64,000 bases of DNA from BRH-c25 sp035627615 (GTDB taxonomy: Bacteria > Bacillota > Clostridia > Lutisporales > Lutisporaceae). A program made the position numbers and the translations under genes. The DNA lies in contig DASPLL010000017.1 of NCBI GenBank assembly GCA_035627615.1, forward strand, positions 186,001-250,000, given 5' to 3'. Below are positions 32,791 to 41,582 of the stretch, piece after piece; position 1 is the first letter of the stretch, and every line of letters begins with the position of its first letter. Under the pieces are notes generated by a model. That model had not been told where the DNA came from and did not search any database. It saw nothing but the letters and a program-made list of their open reading frames with translations.

Positions 32791-33516
32791 TCATTTTTTT
32801 CGAATACTTATTAAGAAGGTCATCCCATCCTCAAGCATTCTTCCGTCAAAACCATTATCACTGCAATGTTTTGCTATATTGTCAAAATCCATTACATCCC
32901 TCTCGATCTTTTTCCAATACAATACCTGCCCGGGAATCATGAAGCTAACGGGTTCCAGGTGCCCTTCCCCGAGCTCACCGCAGAATACTTCCATACGGAA
33001 AGTATCTGCGTCTTCTTCTAAATTGTACACTAAATGGGCATTCTTGAAGCCTTTCTGATCAAGCACATGTAAAAAGCCTGATAACGTATAATCTACAGCC
33101 TTCAGAACAGCTTCATCCTCAAGCATCCTTATAACAGGATCAAAACTGACCTCGGCGCTTACCATAAGCTTCATATCGATGCTCTCTGCTTCTTTGCCCT
33201 TAGTGTAAAGTAAATCGGCCAGTTTTATACATTTGCAGTTATAGAGTCTGCCTATATTCTCCATTTGCCTGCAGTAGTCCTTGATATGCGCCAGTACCTT
33301 GTCCGGTTTCTTAAGCTGTGTATAACCGTACAGCACCTGAAGCAGGTTGAAAAAGTCATGGCGCTGCTCGCTCAAATGAGCTTTCAGACTCTCCATGGCA
33401 AGCTCCCTTTCAGCCTCAACCAAATTGCAATCACTGCCGGTATCGCAGTTGTTTTCGCCTTCTCTGACGCATTTCTTGACTGTGATGTTTGTCAAATCCT
33501 TTTCGCTTTTTTTCAT
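32791..33516 (-). CDS. Spo0B-like sporulation phosphotransferase
   Basis: A 241-residue protein. After a Cys-containing N-terminal extension (1-35), a helical-hairpin segment carries QRHDFFNLLQVLYGYTQL with a candidate phospho-acceptor His53. This matches the SRHDWMNKLQL region of B. subtilis Spo0B. The C-terminal part is a degenerate ATPase-like fold. The gene lies between rpmA and obg, the exact position of spo0B in Bacillus. The ATG 33516 is 7 bases after GGGGGA. Phosphotransfer to Spo0A is inferred, not shown. Confidence 0.78.
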   Translation of the reverse strand: MKKSEKDLTNITVKKCVREGENNCDTGSDCNLVEAERELAMESLKAHLSEQRHDFFNLLQVLYGYTQLKKPDKVLAHIKDYCRQMENIGRLYNCKCIKLADLLYTKGKEAESIDMKLMVSAEVSFDPVIRMLEDEAVLKAVDYTLSGFLHVLDQKGFKNAHLVYNLEEDADTFRMEVFCGELGEGHLEPVSFMIPGQVLYWKKIERDVMDFDNIAKHCSDNGFDGRMLEDGMTFLISIRKK

Positions 33517-33601
33517 CAATAAGTCCCCCATATGTTCAGGAAATATGTACAAGCATATATTATCTGTTAAGGAAAATTATGCCGATAAAAAGCTTAAAAA
33601 T

Positions 33602-33626
33602 AAAGGTACAGTCTAGCCGTACCTTT
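33602..33626 (-). terminator. Terminator between rpmA and the Spo0B-like gene
   Basis: Minus-strand stem AAAGGTAC / GTACCTTT with a 9-base loop followed by ATTTTTAAG. It probably separates abundant ribosomal-protein mRNA from spo0B-obg with some read-through. Confidence 0.75.
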
Positions 33627-33644
33627 AGTAATTCTATGCTATTA

Positions 33645-33923
33645 TTAAGCCGGGTATACACTTACCTGCTTTTTGTCTTTACCTTTACGCTCAAATTTTA
33701 CAACACCTTCTACAAGTGCAAACAGAGTATCATCTTTACCTATCCCTACGTTTATGCCGGGATGGATCTTTGTTCCCCTCTGTCTTACCAGTATGTTTCC
33801 GGCAAGCACCTGCTGTCCGTCGGCCCTCTTTGTACCAAGTCTCTGTGCGTGAGAGTCTCTACCGTTTCTTGAGCTACCTACACCTTTCTTATGTGCAAAT
33901 AACTGAAGGTTCATCTTGAACAT
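33645..33923 (-). CDS. rpmA: Ribosomal protein L27
   Basis: A 92-residue large-subunit protein reaching the peptidyl-transferase centre. The Firmicutes-type N-terminal extension MFKMNLQLF precedes AHKKGVGSSRNGRDS and must be removed by Prp, whose gene is directly upstream. GAGGAGGAGG stands before ATG 33923. Confidence 0.97.
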   Translation of the reverse strand: MFKMNLQLFAHKKGVGSSRNGRDSHAQRLGTKRADGQQVLAGNILVRQRGTKIHPGINVGIGKDDTLFALVEGVVKFERKGKDKKQVSVYPA

Positions 33924-33925
33924 AT

Positions 33926-34258
33926 CTACACCTCCTCCTCAACTATATCAATGTGCTTTATATAGCTCTCCTTAATACTCTTAAGTCCTTCATACATGGT
34001 TCCAAGTATTGCTTCGCACATGATGCGCTTTCTGTCAGAGTCAACATTTACGAGCTTACATGTTAGATATCCCTCATCAAGCTCATATGCCACATCCGCC
34101 TCTGCAACCTTCAGAAGTCCCAGCAGCGCTGTTTGTCCTAGTGCTGATACTGCACTGCACACAATGTCCTTGCCATGAGTATTGAAGTTTGCATGGCCTG
34201 TGACCTTGAAACCGGTTATTTCGCCCTCCCGGGCTTTATAGATTATAATCTTAATCAT
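33926..34258 (-). CDS. prp: Prp protease (L27 processing)
   Basis: A 110-residue cysteine protease (YsxB/DUF464) that cleaves the L27 extension. The catalytic His in GHANFNTHGKD and Cys in IVCSAVSALGQ are both present. It lies between rplU and rpmA, the conserved position, with a 2-base gap to rpmA. Confidence 0.95.
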   Translation of the reverse strand: MIKIIIYKAREGEITGFKVTGHANFNTHGKDIVCSAVSALGQTALLGLLKVAEADVAYELDEGYLTCKLVNVDSDRKRIMCEAILGTMYEGLKSIKESYIKHIDIVEEEV

Positions 34259-34269
34259 AAAAATCGCTT

Positions 34270-34581
34270 CTATGCGTTTATTTTTTCGATTCTAACCTTT
34301 GTGAACGGCTGTCTGTGACCCTGTTTCTTTCTATAATCCTTCTTTGGCTTATATTTGAAAACAATTACCTTCTTTGTCTTACCATTCTCAACAACTGTTG
34401 CTTCTACCTTGGCACCTGCAACTACAGGGCTGCCGACCTGAAGCTCACCATTGTTTCCTACTGCAAGTACTTCTTCAAACATAACCTTTGATCCGGATTC
34501 TACGTCAAGCCTTTCAACCATTAACACGTCGCCGACCTTAACCATATACTGCTTGCCGCCGGTCTTTATTATTGCATACAT
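34270..34581 (-). CDS. rplU: Ribosomal protein L21
   Basis: A 103-residue large-subunit protein. YAIIKTGGKQYMVKVGD, VFKYKPKKDYRKKQGHRQPFT and the terminal KVRIEKINA are typical. ATG 34581 lies about 8 bases after GAGGAGG. First gene of rplU-prp-rpmA, with a strong promoter about 90 bases upstream. Confidence 0.97.
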   Translation of the reverse strand: MYAIIKTGGKQYMVKVGDVLMVERLDVESGSKVMFEEVLAVGNNGELQVGSPVVAGAKVEATVVENGKTKKVIVFKYKPKKDYRKKQGHRQPFTKVRIEKINA

Positions 34582-34669
34582 TAGGCTACACCTCCTCATA
34601 ATTAAGTCTCGCCGAATGCCAGGTAAAAATTTTAAAACCCGATTCGAGCGGATACGCCTACGTCAATAT

Positions 34670-34698
34670 ATATTATCATATAGCAACATATTTGTCAA
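34670..34698 (-). promoter_or_regulatory. Promoter of rplU-prp-rpmA
   Basis: TTGACA (34698-34693), 17 bases, TAATAT (34675-34670). The leader of roughly 80 bases to the rplU ATG could hold an L21-type autoregulatory site, but I could not define one. Confidence 0.75.
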
Positions 34699-34725
34699 AC
34701 TAATCCTTTGTTATTAGTCACTATA

Positions 34726-34822
34726 TCAGTCACTGGTCGCTAGTCGCTGGTCACTAGAGTTGTAGTGGGGCTTCGAAGCCTCACATGCACCTAGCGACTA
34801 GAGACTAGCGACCAGTGACTGA
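34726..34822. repeat. Intergenic repeat D with perfect 20-bp terminal inverted repeats
   Basis: TCAGTCACTGGTCGCTAGTC (34726-34745) is exactly complementary to 34803-34822. Inside are further GTCGCTGGTCACTAG / CTAGCGACTAGAGACTAG units and a GGCTTCGAAGCC palindrome in the centre. It starts right after the rng stop codon and ends before the rplU promoter. Confidence 0.9.
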
Positions 34823-36352
34823 TTATATTTCCCTGCAGCCGTTTCTGCGGAGCTCAGTAATTTCAGACATGCCGATACCCTTTACGGAATATCCTTCCCT
34901 ATGGATCTCCGTCGAGGTTTTTATAAAAACAGGCTTCTTATAGTTATTTCCCAGTTCAATTATATCCTCATCCAGATAGTAGTTTATAAGCTCTTCCACA
35001 TCCGGATGGATCTCAAGAAAGGCAGCCATTGCGCCGGTATTGAAAAACAGGCCGTTTACTTCCCTTTCTATTTTTTTGACAATAGTCTCACTGGAGAGAA
35101 TCTTTCCTTCTCCCTTGCAGTAAGGACATGGTGCCAGCAATATATTCTCTATGCGCTGCCTTACTTTCTTCCTGGTCATTTCAACCAGCCCCAGTTGAGT
35201 CATTCCCAATACGTTTGTTCTTGTTCTATCCTTTTTCAATGCATTTTTCAAGGCTTCAAGTACCGCACTTTCATGCCCTGCATCCGGCATATCTATAAAA
35301 TCCACTATTATTATTCCGCCAATATCCCTGAGCCGCAGCTGCTTTGCAATCTCTTTCGCAGCTTCCAGATTTGTCTTAAGTACCGTATCTCTGAGATCAA
35401 CCGTCCCAACAAATTTTCCGGTATTCACATCTATGGAGGTAAGTGCCTCAGTCTGGTCTATCACTATGTAGCCGCCGCATTTCAACCAGACCTTGCGGTT
35501 TATGATCTTGCTTACCTGAGGCTCTACCTGATAATATTCAAATATATCATAACCTTTATTATAATATTCAACCTTGCTTTTCAGGTGGGGTGAAATTATT
35601 GCTATGAGTTCCCTTACCTTTTCATAATGCTCTTTGTTATTTATGACAAGTCTGTCTATGTCCTTGGTGAACATGTCCCGTACAGTCCTGTATATTATAC
35701 TTATATCCTTATGCACTATCCTCGGGGTGACTCCGGTTTTCTGTTTCTGCTTTATATTATCCCAAAGCTTCAACAAAAAATTTATATCATTACTTATATC
35801 CTCTGCTGTACAATCCTCCGCAACAGTCCTTACGATCAGTCCCATTCCCTTAGGCTTCAGCTCTTCCGCCATTTTCTTCAGCTTATCCCTGAGTGTGTCA
35901 TTTTCGATGCGCCTAGAAATACCGATGTATTCAACAGTAGGCATAAGCACCACAAATCTTCCTGGAAGCGTAATATGTGTGGTCACCCTTGCCCCTTTCG
36001 TATCTATAGGCTCTTTCATTATCTGAACCATTATCTCCTGGCCGGCTTTAAGAAGCTCATCTATCTGGTAGTCCTTATACTGTGCGGGGTCAACATATTC
36101 ATTATCCTCATCGAAATATGTATTTGGCAGTGCATCCTTAACATACAGGAAGGCATTCTTGTCCAGTCCGATGTCGACAAAGGCCGCCTGCATTCCCGGC
36201 AGCACATTTTCTACCCGGCCCTTGTATATATTGCCTGTTATCCTTTCATTACTCTGCCTTTCTATATATATTTCAGTCAGCTCCTTATTCTCCAGCAAAG
36301 CAACCCTGGTCTGTCTTGAACCAACATCAATGATTATCTCCTTCATCAACAT
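34823..36352 (-). CDS. rng: Ribonuclease G/E family protein
   Basis: A 509-residue endoribonuclease for rRNA and mRNA processing. An S1-like RNA-binding segment (about 40-120, GNIYKGRVENVLPGMQAAFVDIG), the catalytic DNase-I-like Asp residues in TSIDVNTGKF and IIIVDFIDM, and the zinc-link cysteines in CPYCKGEG are visible. AAAGGGG precedes two possible starts (36352 and 36346). No long C-terminal scaffold, so RNase G type. Confidence 0.95.
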   Translation of the reverse strand: MLMKEIIIDVGSRQTRVALLENKELTEIYIERQSNERITGNIYKGRVENVLPGMQAAFVDIGLDKNAFLYVKDALPNTYFDEDNEYVDPAQYKDYQIDELLKAGQEIMVQIMKEPIDTKGARVTTHITLPGRFVVLMPTVEYIGISRRIENDTLRDKLKKMAEELKPKGMGLIVRTVAEDCTAEDISNDINFLLKLWDNIKQKQKTGVTPRIVHKDISIIYRTVRDMFTKDIDRLVINNKEHYEKVRELIAIISPHLKSKVEYYNKGYDIFEYYQVEPQVSKIINRKVWLKCGGYIVIDQTEALTSIDVNTGKFVGTVDLRDTVLKTNLEAAKEIAKQLRLRDIGGIIIVDFIDMPDAGHESAVLEALKNALKKDRTRTNVLGMTQLGLVEMTRKKVRQRIENILLAPCPYCKGEGKILSSETIVKKIEREVNGLFFNTGAMAAFLEIHPDVEELINYYLDEDIIELGNNYKKPVFIKTSTEIHREGYSVKGIGMSEITELRRNGCREI

Positions 36353-36375
36353 GTACCCCTTTATAATTCAATATG

Positions 36376-37077
36376 TCAGCTTTCATATTCCAGCAGATCA
36401 ACTAGAATGCCGTTTTTCTCAGCATATACATCTTCCCTGTTTATCATGATTCCTGTGATATCATAACCTGTGAACTCCTTGAATGCCGTCATTAGCAGCT
36501 CCGGCTTAAGGTTCCCCCGGCTGCCGCTTAGAAGAAGGCAGTCGATAATATGCTCATCCTCTTTGGACAGAGAAAGCTTCATGCCGACAATCAAAGGTTT
36601 AATATCTATCTCTTTAAGTTCAAAGCCCTTCTTGGGCTGTTCCTTCATGACCTTTATACTATTCCGCGCGAAAAACTCTTCAATACTCTTTTTCAACTCT
36701 TCAGCAGCAACATTTTCTATATTCATTTTTATCCTGTATCTCGCATGGGTGACGACAGACATTGCACTCTTCGGGTTGTCTCCCAGCTTCATGCTCTTAA
36801 GTATTCTGATCCCATCCGGAAGTGAGCTGTTCAGACGCTTCTCTATCTCCTGGACGTCCATTGCCCGGGCAAGCTTAAGATCCACATATTCCGCATCACT
36901 GGTAACTCCAAGAGATAATGGAGCACCGAAGGATATCTCCTGATGAGGATTAAAACCGCTGCTGTATGATATAGGTATGCCTGTACGTCTTATTGCCCGT
37001 TGAAATACCCTCATAAGGTCCAGATGTGAAATATATTTGACTTCCTTCCCTTTGGTAAATTTCAGTCTGATATTCAT
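36376..37077 (-). CDS. DUF2344/TIGR03936 radical-SAM-linked protein
   Basis: A 233-residue protein with the family opening IRLKFTKGKEVKYISHLDLMRVFQRAIRR and SSGFNPHQEISFGAPLSLG. The family occurs beside or fused to the B12/radical-SAM protein encoded just upstream and its role is not established. It overlaps the radical SAM gene by 1 base. Probably works with it on an unknown RNA or cofactor. Confidence 0.9.
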   Translation of the reverse strand: MNIRLKFTKGKEVKYISHLDLMRVFQRAIRRTGIPISYSSGFNPHQEISFGAPLSLGVTSDAEYVDLKLARAMDVQEIEKRLNSSLPDGIRILKSMKLGDNPKSAMSVVTHARYRIKMNIENVAAEELKKSIEEFFARNSIKVMKEQPKKGFELKEIDIKPLIVGMKLSLSKEDEHIIDCLLLSGSRGNLKPELLMTAFKEFTGYDITGIMINREDVYAEKNGILVDLLEYES

Positions 37078-38933
37078 TATTTGCAGACACCGCCTTCCTC
37101 AAGCAGATTGATACCGCAGCCGGTGCAGGCAGTCCTGCAATCTCTTGTAAGCTCGGCTTTAAGGGACTTCTTGTATTCGCTCCTCAGGTACTTCTTTGTT
37201 ATCCCTACATCAATATGGTCCCAGGGAAGAGTCTCGGTAAGCTCCCTCCGCCTTGTTGCATAAAAGTCAGGATCAACTCCTGTTTCCTTGAATGCCTGCA
37301 TCCAGACATCGAATTTGAAATACTGGTCCCAGCCGTCAAATTTGCATCCCAGCTCCCAGGCCTTTATCAATACATCGCAGAGTCTCCTGTCTCCTCTTGC
37401 AAACACAGCCTCCATATAGCTGACATAAGGCTCGTGCCAATTGAAAGTGATCTGTTTTTTCTTAATGGCCTTTTGCAGGTATCTCTGCTTTTCCACAAGC
37501 GTGTCAATGGAGTCCTGGGGCTCCCATTGGAAAGGGGTAAAGGGCTTGGGGACAAAGGAGGATGCACTTGCAGTTACATTCAGACCCTTTCCTCTCTTTT
37601 CCTTAGGCACCTGATAATATTTGTCCACCACCTTAAAGGTAAGATCCGCTATTCCCTGTATATCTTCCATTGTCTCCGTAGGAAGTCCTATCATAAAATA
37701 CAGCTTGAGGCTGCTGTAACCTGTCTCAAAAGCAGCACCTACAGAATTGATCAGGTCCTCTTCGTTTACGCCCTTATTTATTACATCCCTCATTCTTTGA
37801 GTACCTGCTTCCGGAGCAAAGGTAAGACCGCTTTTTCTAACCTTTTGGACCTCTTGCACAAGCTTCAGTGAAAATGAGTCTATACGCAGGGATGGAAGTG
37901 AAAGCCCTATCCTGCTGCTCTGATATTTTGAAACCAGCCTCTCTACCAGTTCATGCAGCTTAGAATAATCACTGGTAGATAAAGAGGAAAGAGATATCTC
38001 CTCATAGCCTGAGCTTTGTATAAGCTTGTCGGCTATTTCCACAAGCTCCTCAAGCTCTCTCTCCCTTACCGGCCTGTATATCATACCTGCCTGGCAGAAG
38101 CGGCAGCCTCTTGTACAGCCCCTGAATATCTCAAGCATTATCCTGTCATGTACTATATCAATAAAAGGCACTATGATCTTATCAGGGAAATAAGAGCCTT
38201 TCAGCTTCTTAATGACCCTTTTCTTCACCTTTCTCGGAATATCCTCCCTGATCGGCTCAATAGACTTAACTGTTGCATCTTCGTTATAATCAACCTTATA
38301 GAGCTTTGGTATATAGACACCTCTGATAGACGATATATTCTGAAGGAATTCTTCTCTTGTGCCCTTCGCCTTTTTCCACTTCCTGTACTCCTCCATGACT
38401 TCAGGCAGCTGTTCTTCTCCCTCTCCAAGCATGAAAAAATCCACAATGTCATAAAGAGGCTCAGGATTATATGCACACGGCCCTCCTGCCACAATGAAGG
38501 GATGCTCCTCTTTCCTTTCACCGGACCTTAAGGGTATCCCGGCCAGATCCAGCATATTCACAATATTTGTATAGCTCATCTCATATTGAAGTGTGAAACC
38601 GACAAAGTCAAAATCATCAATATAATCTCTGCTTTCCAGCCCAAAAAGTCTTATATTGTTCTTTCTCATTTCCTCTTCCATATCAGGCCATGGTGCAAAA
38701 ACTCTTTCACAAAAAATATCCTTCTGATCATTAAGAAGATGGTACAGTATTTTCATCCCCAGATGTGACATTCCCACTTCATATACATCCGGGAAGCAAA
38801 ATGCGAACCTGATATCTACATCAGAGGGCTCCTTATGTATGCTGTTCCACTCCGTACCAATATATCTCCCAGGCTTCTCCACCCTGGGAAGCAGCTCCTC
38901 ATATATGAACTCCTTTGTATTTTCGTATTTCAT
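37077..38933 (-). CDS. Radical SAM protein with B12-binding-like N-terminus (TIGR03960)
   Basis: A 618-residue enzyme. The N-terminal part (about 40-190, FAFCFPDVYEVGMSHLGMKIL) is of the cobalamin-binding type; the radical SAM core begins at RGCTRGCRFCQAGMIYRPVRERE with the CxxxCxxC [4Fe-4S] cysteines. A Cys-rich end (TRDCRTACTGCG) closes the protein. GGAGG lies 5 bases before the ATG. Always paired with the DUF2344 protein, as here. The reaction is unknown. Confidence 0.93.
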   Translation of the reverse strand: MKYENTKEFIYEELLPRVEKPGRYIGTEWNSIHKEPSDVDIRFAFCFPDVYEVGMSHLGMKILYHLLNDQKDIFCERVFAPWPDMEEEMRKNNIRLFGLESRDYIDDFDFVGFTLQYEMSYTNIVNMLDLAGIPLRSGERKEEHPFIVAGGPCAYNPEPLYDIVDFFMLGEGEEQLPEVMEEYRKWKKAKGTREEFLQNISSIRGVYIPKLYKVDYNEDATVKSIEPIREDIPRKVKKRVIKKLKGSYFPDKIIVPFIDIVHDRIMLEIFRGCTRGCRFCQAGMIYRPVRERELEELVEIADKLIQSSGYEEISLSSLSTSDYSKLHELVERLVSKYQSSRIGLSLPSLRIDSFSLKLVQEVQKVRKSGLTFAPEAGTQRMRDVINKGVNEEDLINSVGAAFETGYSSLKLYFMIGLPTETMEDIQGIADLTFKVVDKYYQVPKEKRGKGLNVTASASSFVPKPFTPFQWEPQDSIDTLVEKQRYLQKAIKKKQITFNWHEPYVSYMEAVFARGDRRLCDVLIKAWELGCKFDGWDQYFKFDVWMQAFKETGVDPDFYATRRRELTETLPWDHIDVGITKKYLRSEYKKSLKAELTRDCRTACTGCGINLLEEGGVCK

Positions 38934-38956
38934 TTATTCCTCCGATTCTTTTTTTT

Positions 38957-39038
38957 GCGGGTTACGCGTTGTATAAGCAAGTTCTTCGAAGCCTTGCCCG
39001 GGTCCTCGAATCTCGCGTCTCGCATCTCGAGTCTCTTC
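38957..39038. repeat. Intergenic repeat E
   Basis: Holds TTCTTCGAAGCC followed by CTCGAATCTCGCGTCTCGCATCTCGAG, an array of CTCGNNT-type 8-mers. It is related to the GATTCGA array of repeat A on the opposite strand. Confidence 0.65.
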
Positions 39039-39083
39039 TATATTATTACATATTTATAACATAAAATTCTACTTAAAGTTTAT

Positions 39084-39923
39084 TTAGGCATCCAAAATTT
39101 GTTCGATCCTGCCATCATAACCGTATTTTAACAAGCCTCCCATGATTTCATCCTCAGTAAGTACCCTTTTTATCCCGCCTGAAGCATCCAATACCTGTAT
39201 ATAGCACAATGTCACAGGGCTGAACCGGTTCACTGCAAATGTGATTAGCGTATCCGCCCTGACCTTTATGAATCTTTTTCTTATCCGCCCCCTTGATATC
39301 AGCATGTTCTTAGTAGTGTTTCCTGTGAACAGATAGTAATACGAACTGAACTTTTCTTCCTTTATGGTGCCGATATATATGAATATACCTGCAATAGCAA
39401 AGGCAATACTTCTGCCCCCCGAGACCAGCATGAAGATATTGCATCCCAGCAGAAAAATAGCTGCAGCTCTTCCAGCCAGTATCAATATCCTTGTTGCCTG
39501 CCTGTAACCCATAAAAAAAACCATCAGATTCCTGGCAATCTTACCTCCATCCAGTGGAATCACAGGTAAAAGATTGAAGAGACAAAGAATCAGGTTATAT
39601 CTGAAGGCAGACTCAAATAGCCCTGAAAAATCTCTCAGGAAGCTGCTTAATAAAGCCAGAATAAGGCTCGTTAAAGGCCCGGCAGCCGAAACAACAGCCT
39701 CTGCGATGCCTCCGAATTTTGACAATTCCTCCATTCTGGCAACCCCCCCATAGGGCAGCAGTTCAACCTCATACACCTCCAGCTTTAATTTCTTCGCTGC
39801 CAATACATGTCCAAATTCATGGAGAACCACACTGGAAAACAATATCAATGAGTGCTGCAGCCAACCTGTATAATAGCTTGCAAACAAAAAAAGGATAAAA
39901 AACACATTTAGTTTTATCCTCAC
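39084..39923 (-). CDS. spoIVFB: SpoIVFB-type intramembrane metalloprotease
   Basis: A 279-residue site-2 protease. Zinc motif HEFGH (about residues 36-40) in a membrane helix, second motif with Asp in LLPVIPLDGGKIAR, about six membrane segments, then a cytosolic CBS-like C-terminus (about 205-279). In sporulation it cleaves pro-sigma-K in the outer forespore membrane. GTG start at 39923. Directly downstream of spoIVFA, the Bacillus order. Confidence 0.92.
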   Translation of the reverse strand: MRIKLNVFFILFLFASYYTGWLQHSLILFSSVVLHEFGHVLAAKKLKLEVYEVELLPYGGVARMEELSKFGGIAEAVVSAAGPLTSLILALLSSFLRDFSGLFESAFRYNLILCLFNLLPVIPLDGGKIARNLMVFFMGYRQATRILILAGRAAAIFLLGCNIFMLVSGGRSIAFAIAGIFIYIGTIKEEKFSSYYYLFTGNTTKNMLISRGRIRKRFIKVRADTLITFAVNRFSPVTLCYIQVLDASGGIKRVLTEDEIMGGLLKYGYDGRIEQILDA

Positions 39924-39981
39924 AATGCGGACCCCCAGTATTACCCTGTATAAAAAATATCTGCTTATGTAACCCGTCCTT

Positions 39982-40713
39982 TTATATTTCTATAAGCAAT
40001 TCCATAGGACTCACTGCTTTTCCATCCACCTGCACTTCAAAATGCAGATGCGGTCCTGAAACAATACCTGTATCTCCTACCTCTCCCAGTATATCGCCCT
40101 GATTAATGCTCTGCCCTTCTTTAACGATAATTTTGTAGCAGTGGGCATAAACAACCTCATATTTTCCGCTTTTTACCCTGACATACTTGCCGTTTATTGA
40201 ATCCTCCGAGACTTTCAGCACTTTGCCTGATGTGGCGGATTTTATCGGTGTACCTATTTCAGCATCAATATCTATTCCGTTATGCATCTTAACCGTTTGA
40301 AAAACCGGATGGACTCTTTCACCATATTCTGATGTTATCTCTCCATCCACAGGCATTATAAAGCTTATATTGTCCTCAGAGCCCTCCATCCCGACCTCAG
40401 CGACCCCCAAATTTTCCTTTGCCTCTGGTATTATATTCCCAATATTCGAAAATGTTCCCAGTGCCTTTGAAAAATCCATGTTCCAATTTATTGTAGTCTT
40501 TATTCCTTCGGATATTGTATTTGTAAAGCTCATGTTGATGTTGTTTATCAACAGCACTACCGCCACAGTTACAAGTGATATGAAGGACTGCATCAGAAAC
40601 CTGTCCAGGTAGCTCTTTTCACCATATCTCTTTGGTTTGAATACGGTACTGAATTTTCTATATTCCTTTATGTACTTCGGTCTTGGAATATTCTCAAAAT
40701 TATTGTTGTTCAT
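39982..40713 (-). CDS. spoIVFA: SpoIVFA-type M23 peptidase-domain protein
   Basis: A 243-residue membrane protein with one N-terminal span (about 42-62) and a C-terminal LytM/M23 domain (about 125-240, EYGERVHPVFQTVKMHNGIDIDAE, VYAHCYKI, GPHLHFEV). In Bacillus SpoIVFA holds SpoIVFB inactive until the mother-cell checkpoint. M23 zinc ligands appear intact (HNGID, HLHFE). ATG 40713 is 7 bases after GGGGGAG. Position between min genes and spoIVFB supports the call. Confidence 0.88.
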   Translation of the reverse strand: MNNNNFENIPRPKYIKEYRKFSTVFKPKRYGEKSYLDRFLMQSFISLVTVAVVLLINNINMSFTNTISEGIKTTINWNMDFSKALGTFSNIGNIIPEAKENLGVAEVGMEGSEDNISFIMPVDGEITSEYGERVHPVFQTVKMHNGIDIDAEIGTPIKSATSGKVLKVSEDSINGKYVRVKSGKYEVVYAHCYKIIVKEGQSINQGDILGEVGDTGIVSGPHLHFEVQVDGKAVSPMELLIEI

Positions 40714-40804
40714 ATATTCTCTCCCCCTAGTGATAAAACTCGTCATATTATCTTTGATAAATTATATTATTAACCAGGGGTATTTATGTCCAATAATTTG
40801 AATA

Positions 40805-41232
40805 ATGCGACATAGTTTGTGGAGAATTCCGACTGTAGGGGAAGTATGTCCTCCTCGCCTTTCAAAGCCAGCAAAAAAACTTTCGGGGATCCCATCACTG
40901 CGGGCCCGTCTGGTTATTTTGCCCGGGGTATTCCCGTTCCGAGGTCAGTGAAAGGCTTCGTCAAACATAGCTTCCCCACGTCGGTGTTCGTTGTCCTATA
41001 AGAGCTTCTATAGTGCATCACGGACTTGGATTGCTGTGAATATTGTGAAGCAGCCTTGCGTAGAAACCTTAGAGCTTCTTAATGAAATGGAGGAAAGCAG
41101 CATCAAGTGTTTGAGCGAAGCGAGTTTTGATGCTGCCCGGAATGAGTTTAGAAGCTCTGGTTGCGGAGCTTCGGCTGCTGAATAATATTCATTTGCAATC
41201 CAGTGCTTCCACGAACTTTAATTATGTCGCAT
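40805..41232. mobile_element. MITE-like element of 428 bases
   Basis: ATGCGACATA (40805-40814) is perfectly inverted at 41223-41232. Allowing a 6-base gap, the inversion extends through GTTTGTGGA / GTTCGTGGA. The interior has a nested cruciform: AGAGCTTCT / AGAAGCTCT around GCAGCATCAA / TTGATGCTGC. A 64-codon open frame (40991-41185) is not convincing as a gene and no transposase is present. No clear target duplication was seen. Between spoIVFA and the min operon. Confidence 0.6.
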
Positions 41233-41245
41233 CTTTCTACTGATG

Positions 41246-41275
41246 CAAAAAACCCGGGCAACTTTGCCCGGGTTT
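41246..41275 (-). terminator. Terminator after minE
   Basis: Minus-strand stem AAACCCGGGCAA / TTGCCCGGGTTT followed by TTTT. Ends the minC-minD-minE transcript. Confidence 0.92.
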
Positions 41276-41282
41276 CAGTAGA

Positions 41283-41564
41283 CTATATTTTCCCGTTATC
41301 CTTCATTCTTTTTATGGGTATATTTGCAACAAGAGCGGGAACAGTAGAATCGTCAATCTCCCTTTTTGTCCTTGTCAGCTTGATTTCAAGTCCCCTTTCG
41401 TCAATTTCCATGTAATCTGATATTACCTTGATCAGTTCTCCTTTTATCATTTCAAGAAACTGAGGAGATACATTGGCCCTGTCATGGATTAAGACCAGCT
41501 TTAGTCTTTCCTTGGCTATATCCTTGCTGCTGTCATTCCTGCTAAATAATTTAAACAAGTCCAT
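41283..41564 (-). CDS. minE: MinE, division-site topological factor
   Basis: A 93-residue protein. N-terminal membrane-targeting and anti-MinCD segment (KERLKLVLIHDRANVSPQFLEMIKGELIKVISDY) and C-terminal dimer domain. Stimulates MinD ATPase to make the inhibitor oscillate. Bacillus lacks MinE and uses DivIVA; many clostridia have it. GGAGGAGG lies before ATG 41564. Confidence 0.95.
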   Translation of the reverse strand: MDLFKLFSRNDSSKDIAKERLKLVLIHDRANVSPQFLEMIKGELIKVISDYMEIDERGLEIKLTRTKREIDDSTVPALVANIPIKRMKDNGKI

Positions 41565-41582
41565 AACTTACACCACCTCCTC

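Noticed and set aside
32229..32942. Plus-strand open frame of 237 codons rich in Pro and Ser
   Set aside because: It is the antisense of the Gly-rich Obg fold.
34582..34669. L21 leader autoregulatory RNA
   Set aside because: The leader is present, but I could not recognise the conserved L21-leader structure by eye, so it is not listed as a separate feature.
40991..41185. 64-codon open frame inside the MITE-like element
   Set aside because: It follows the low-complexity cruciform sequence, has no ribosome site and resembles no protein I know.
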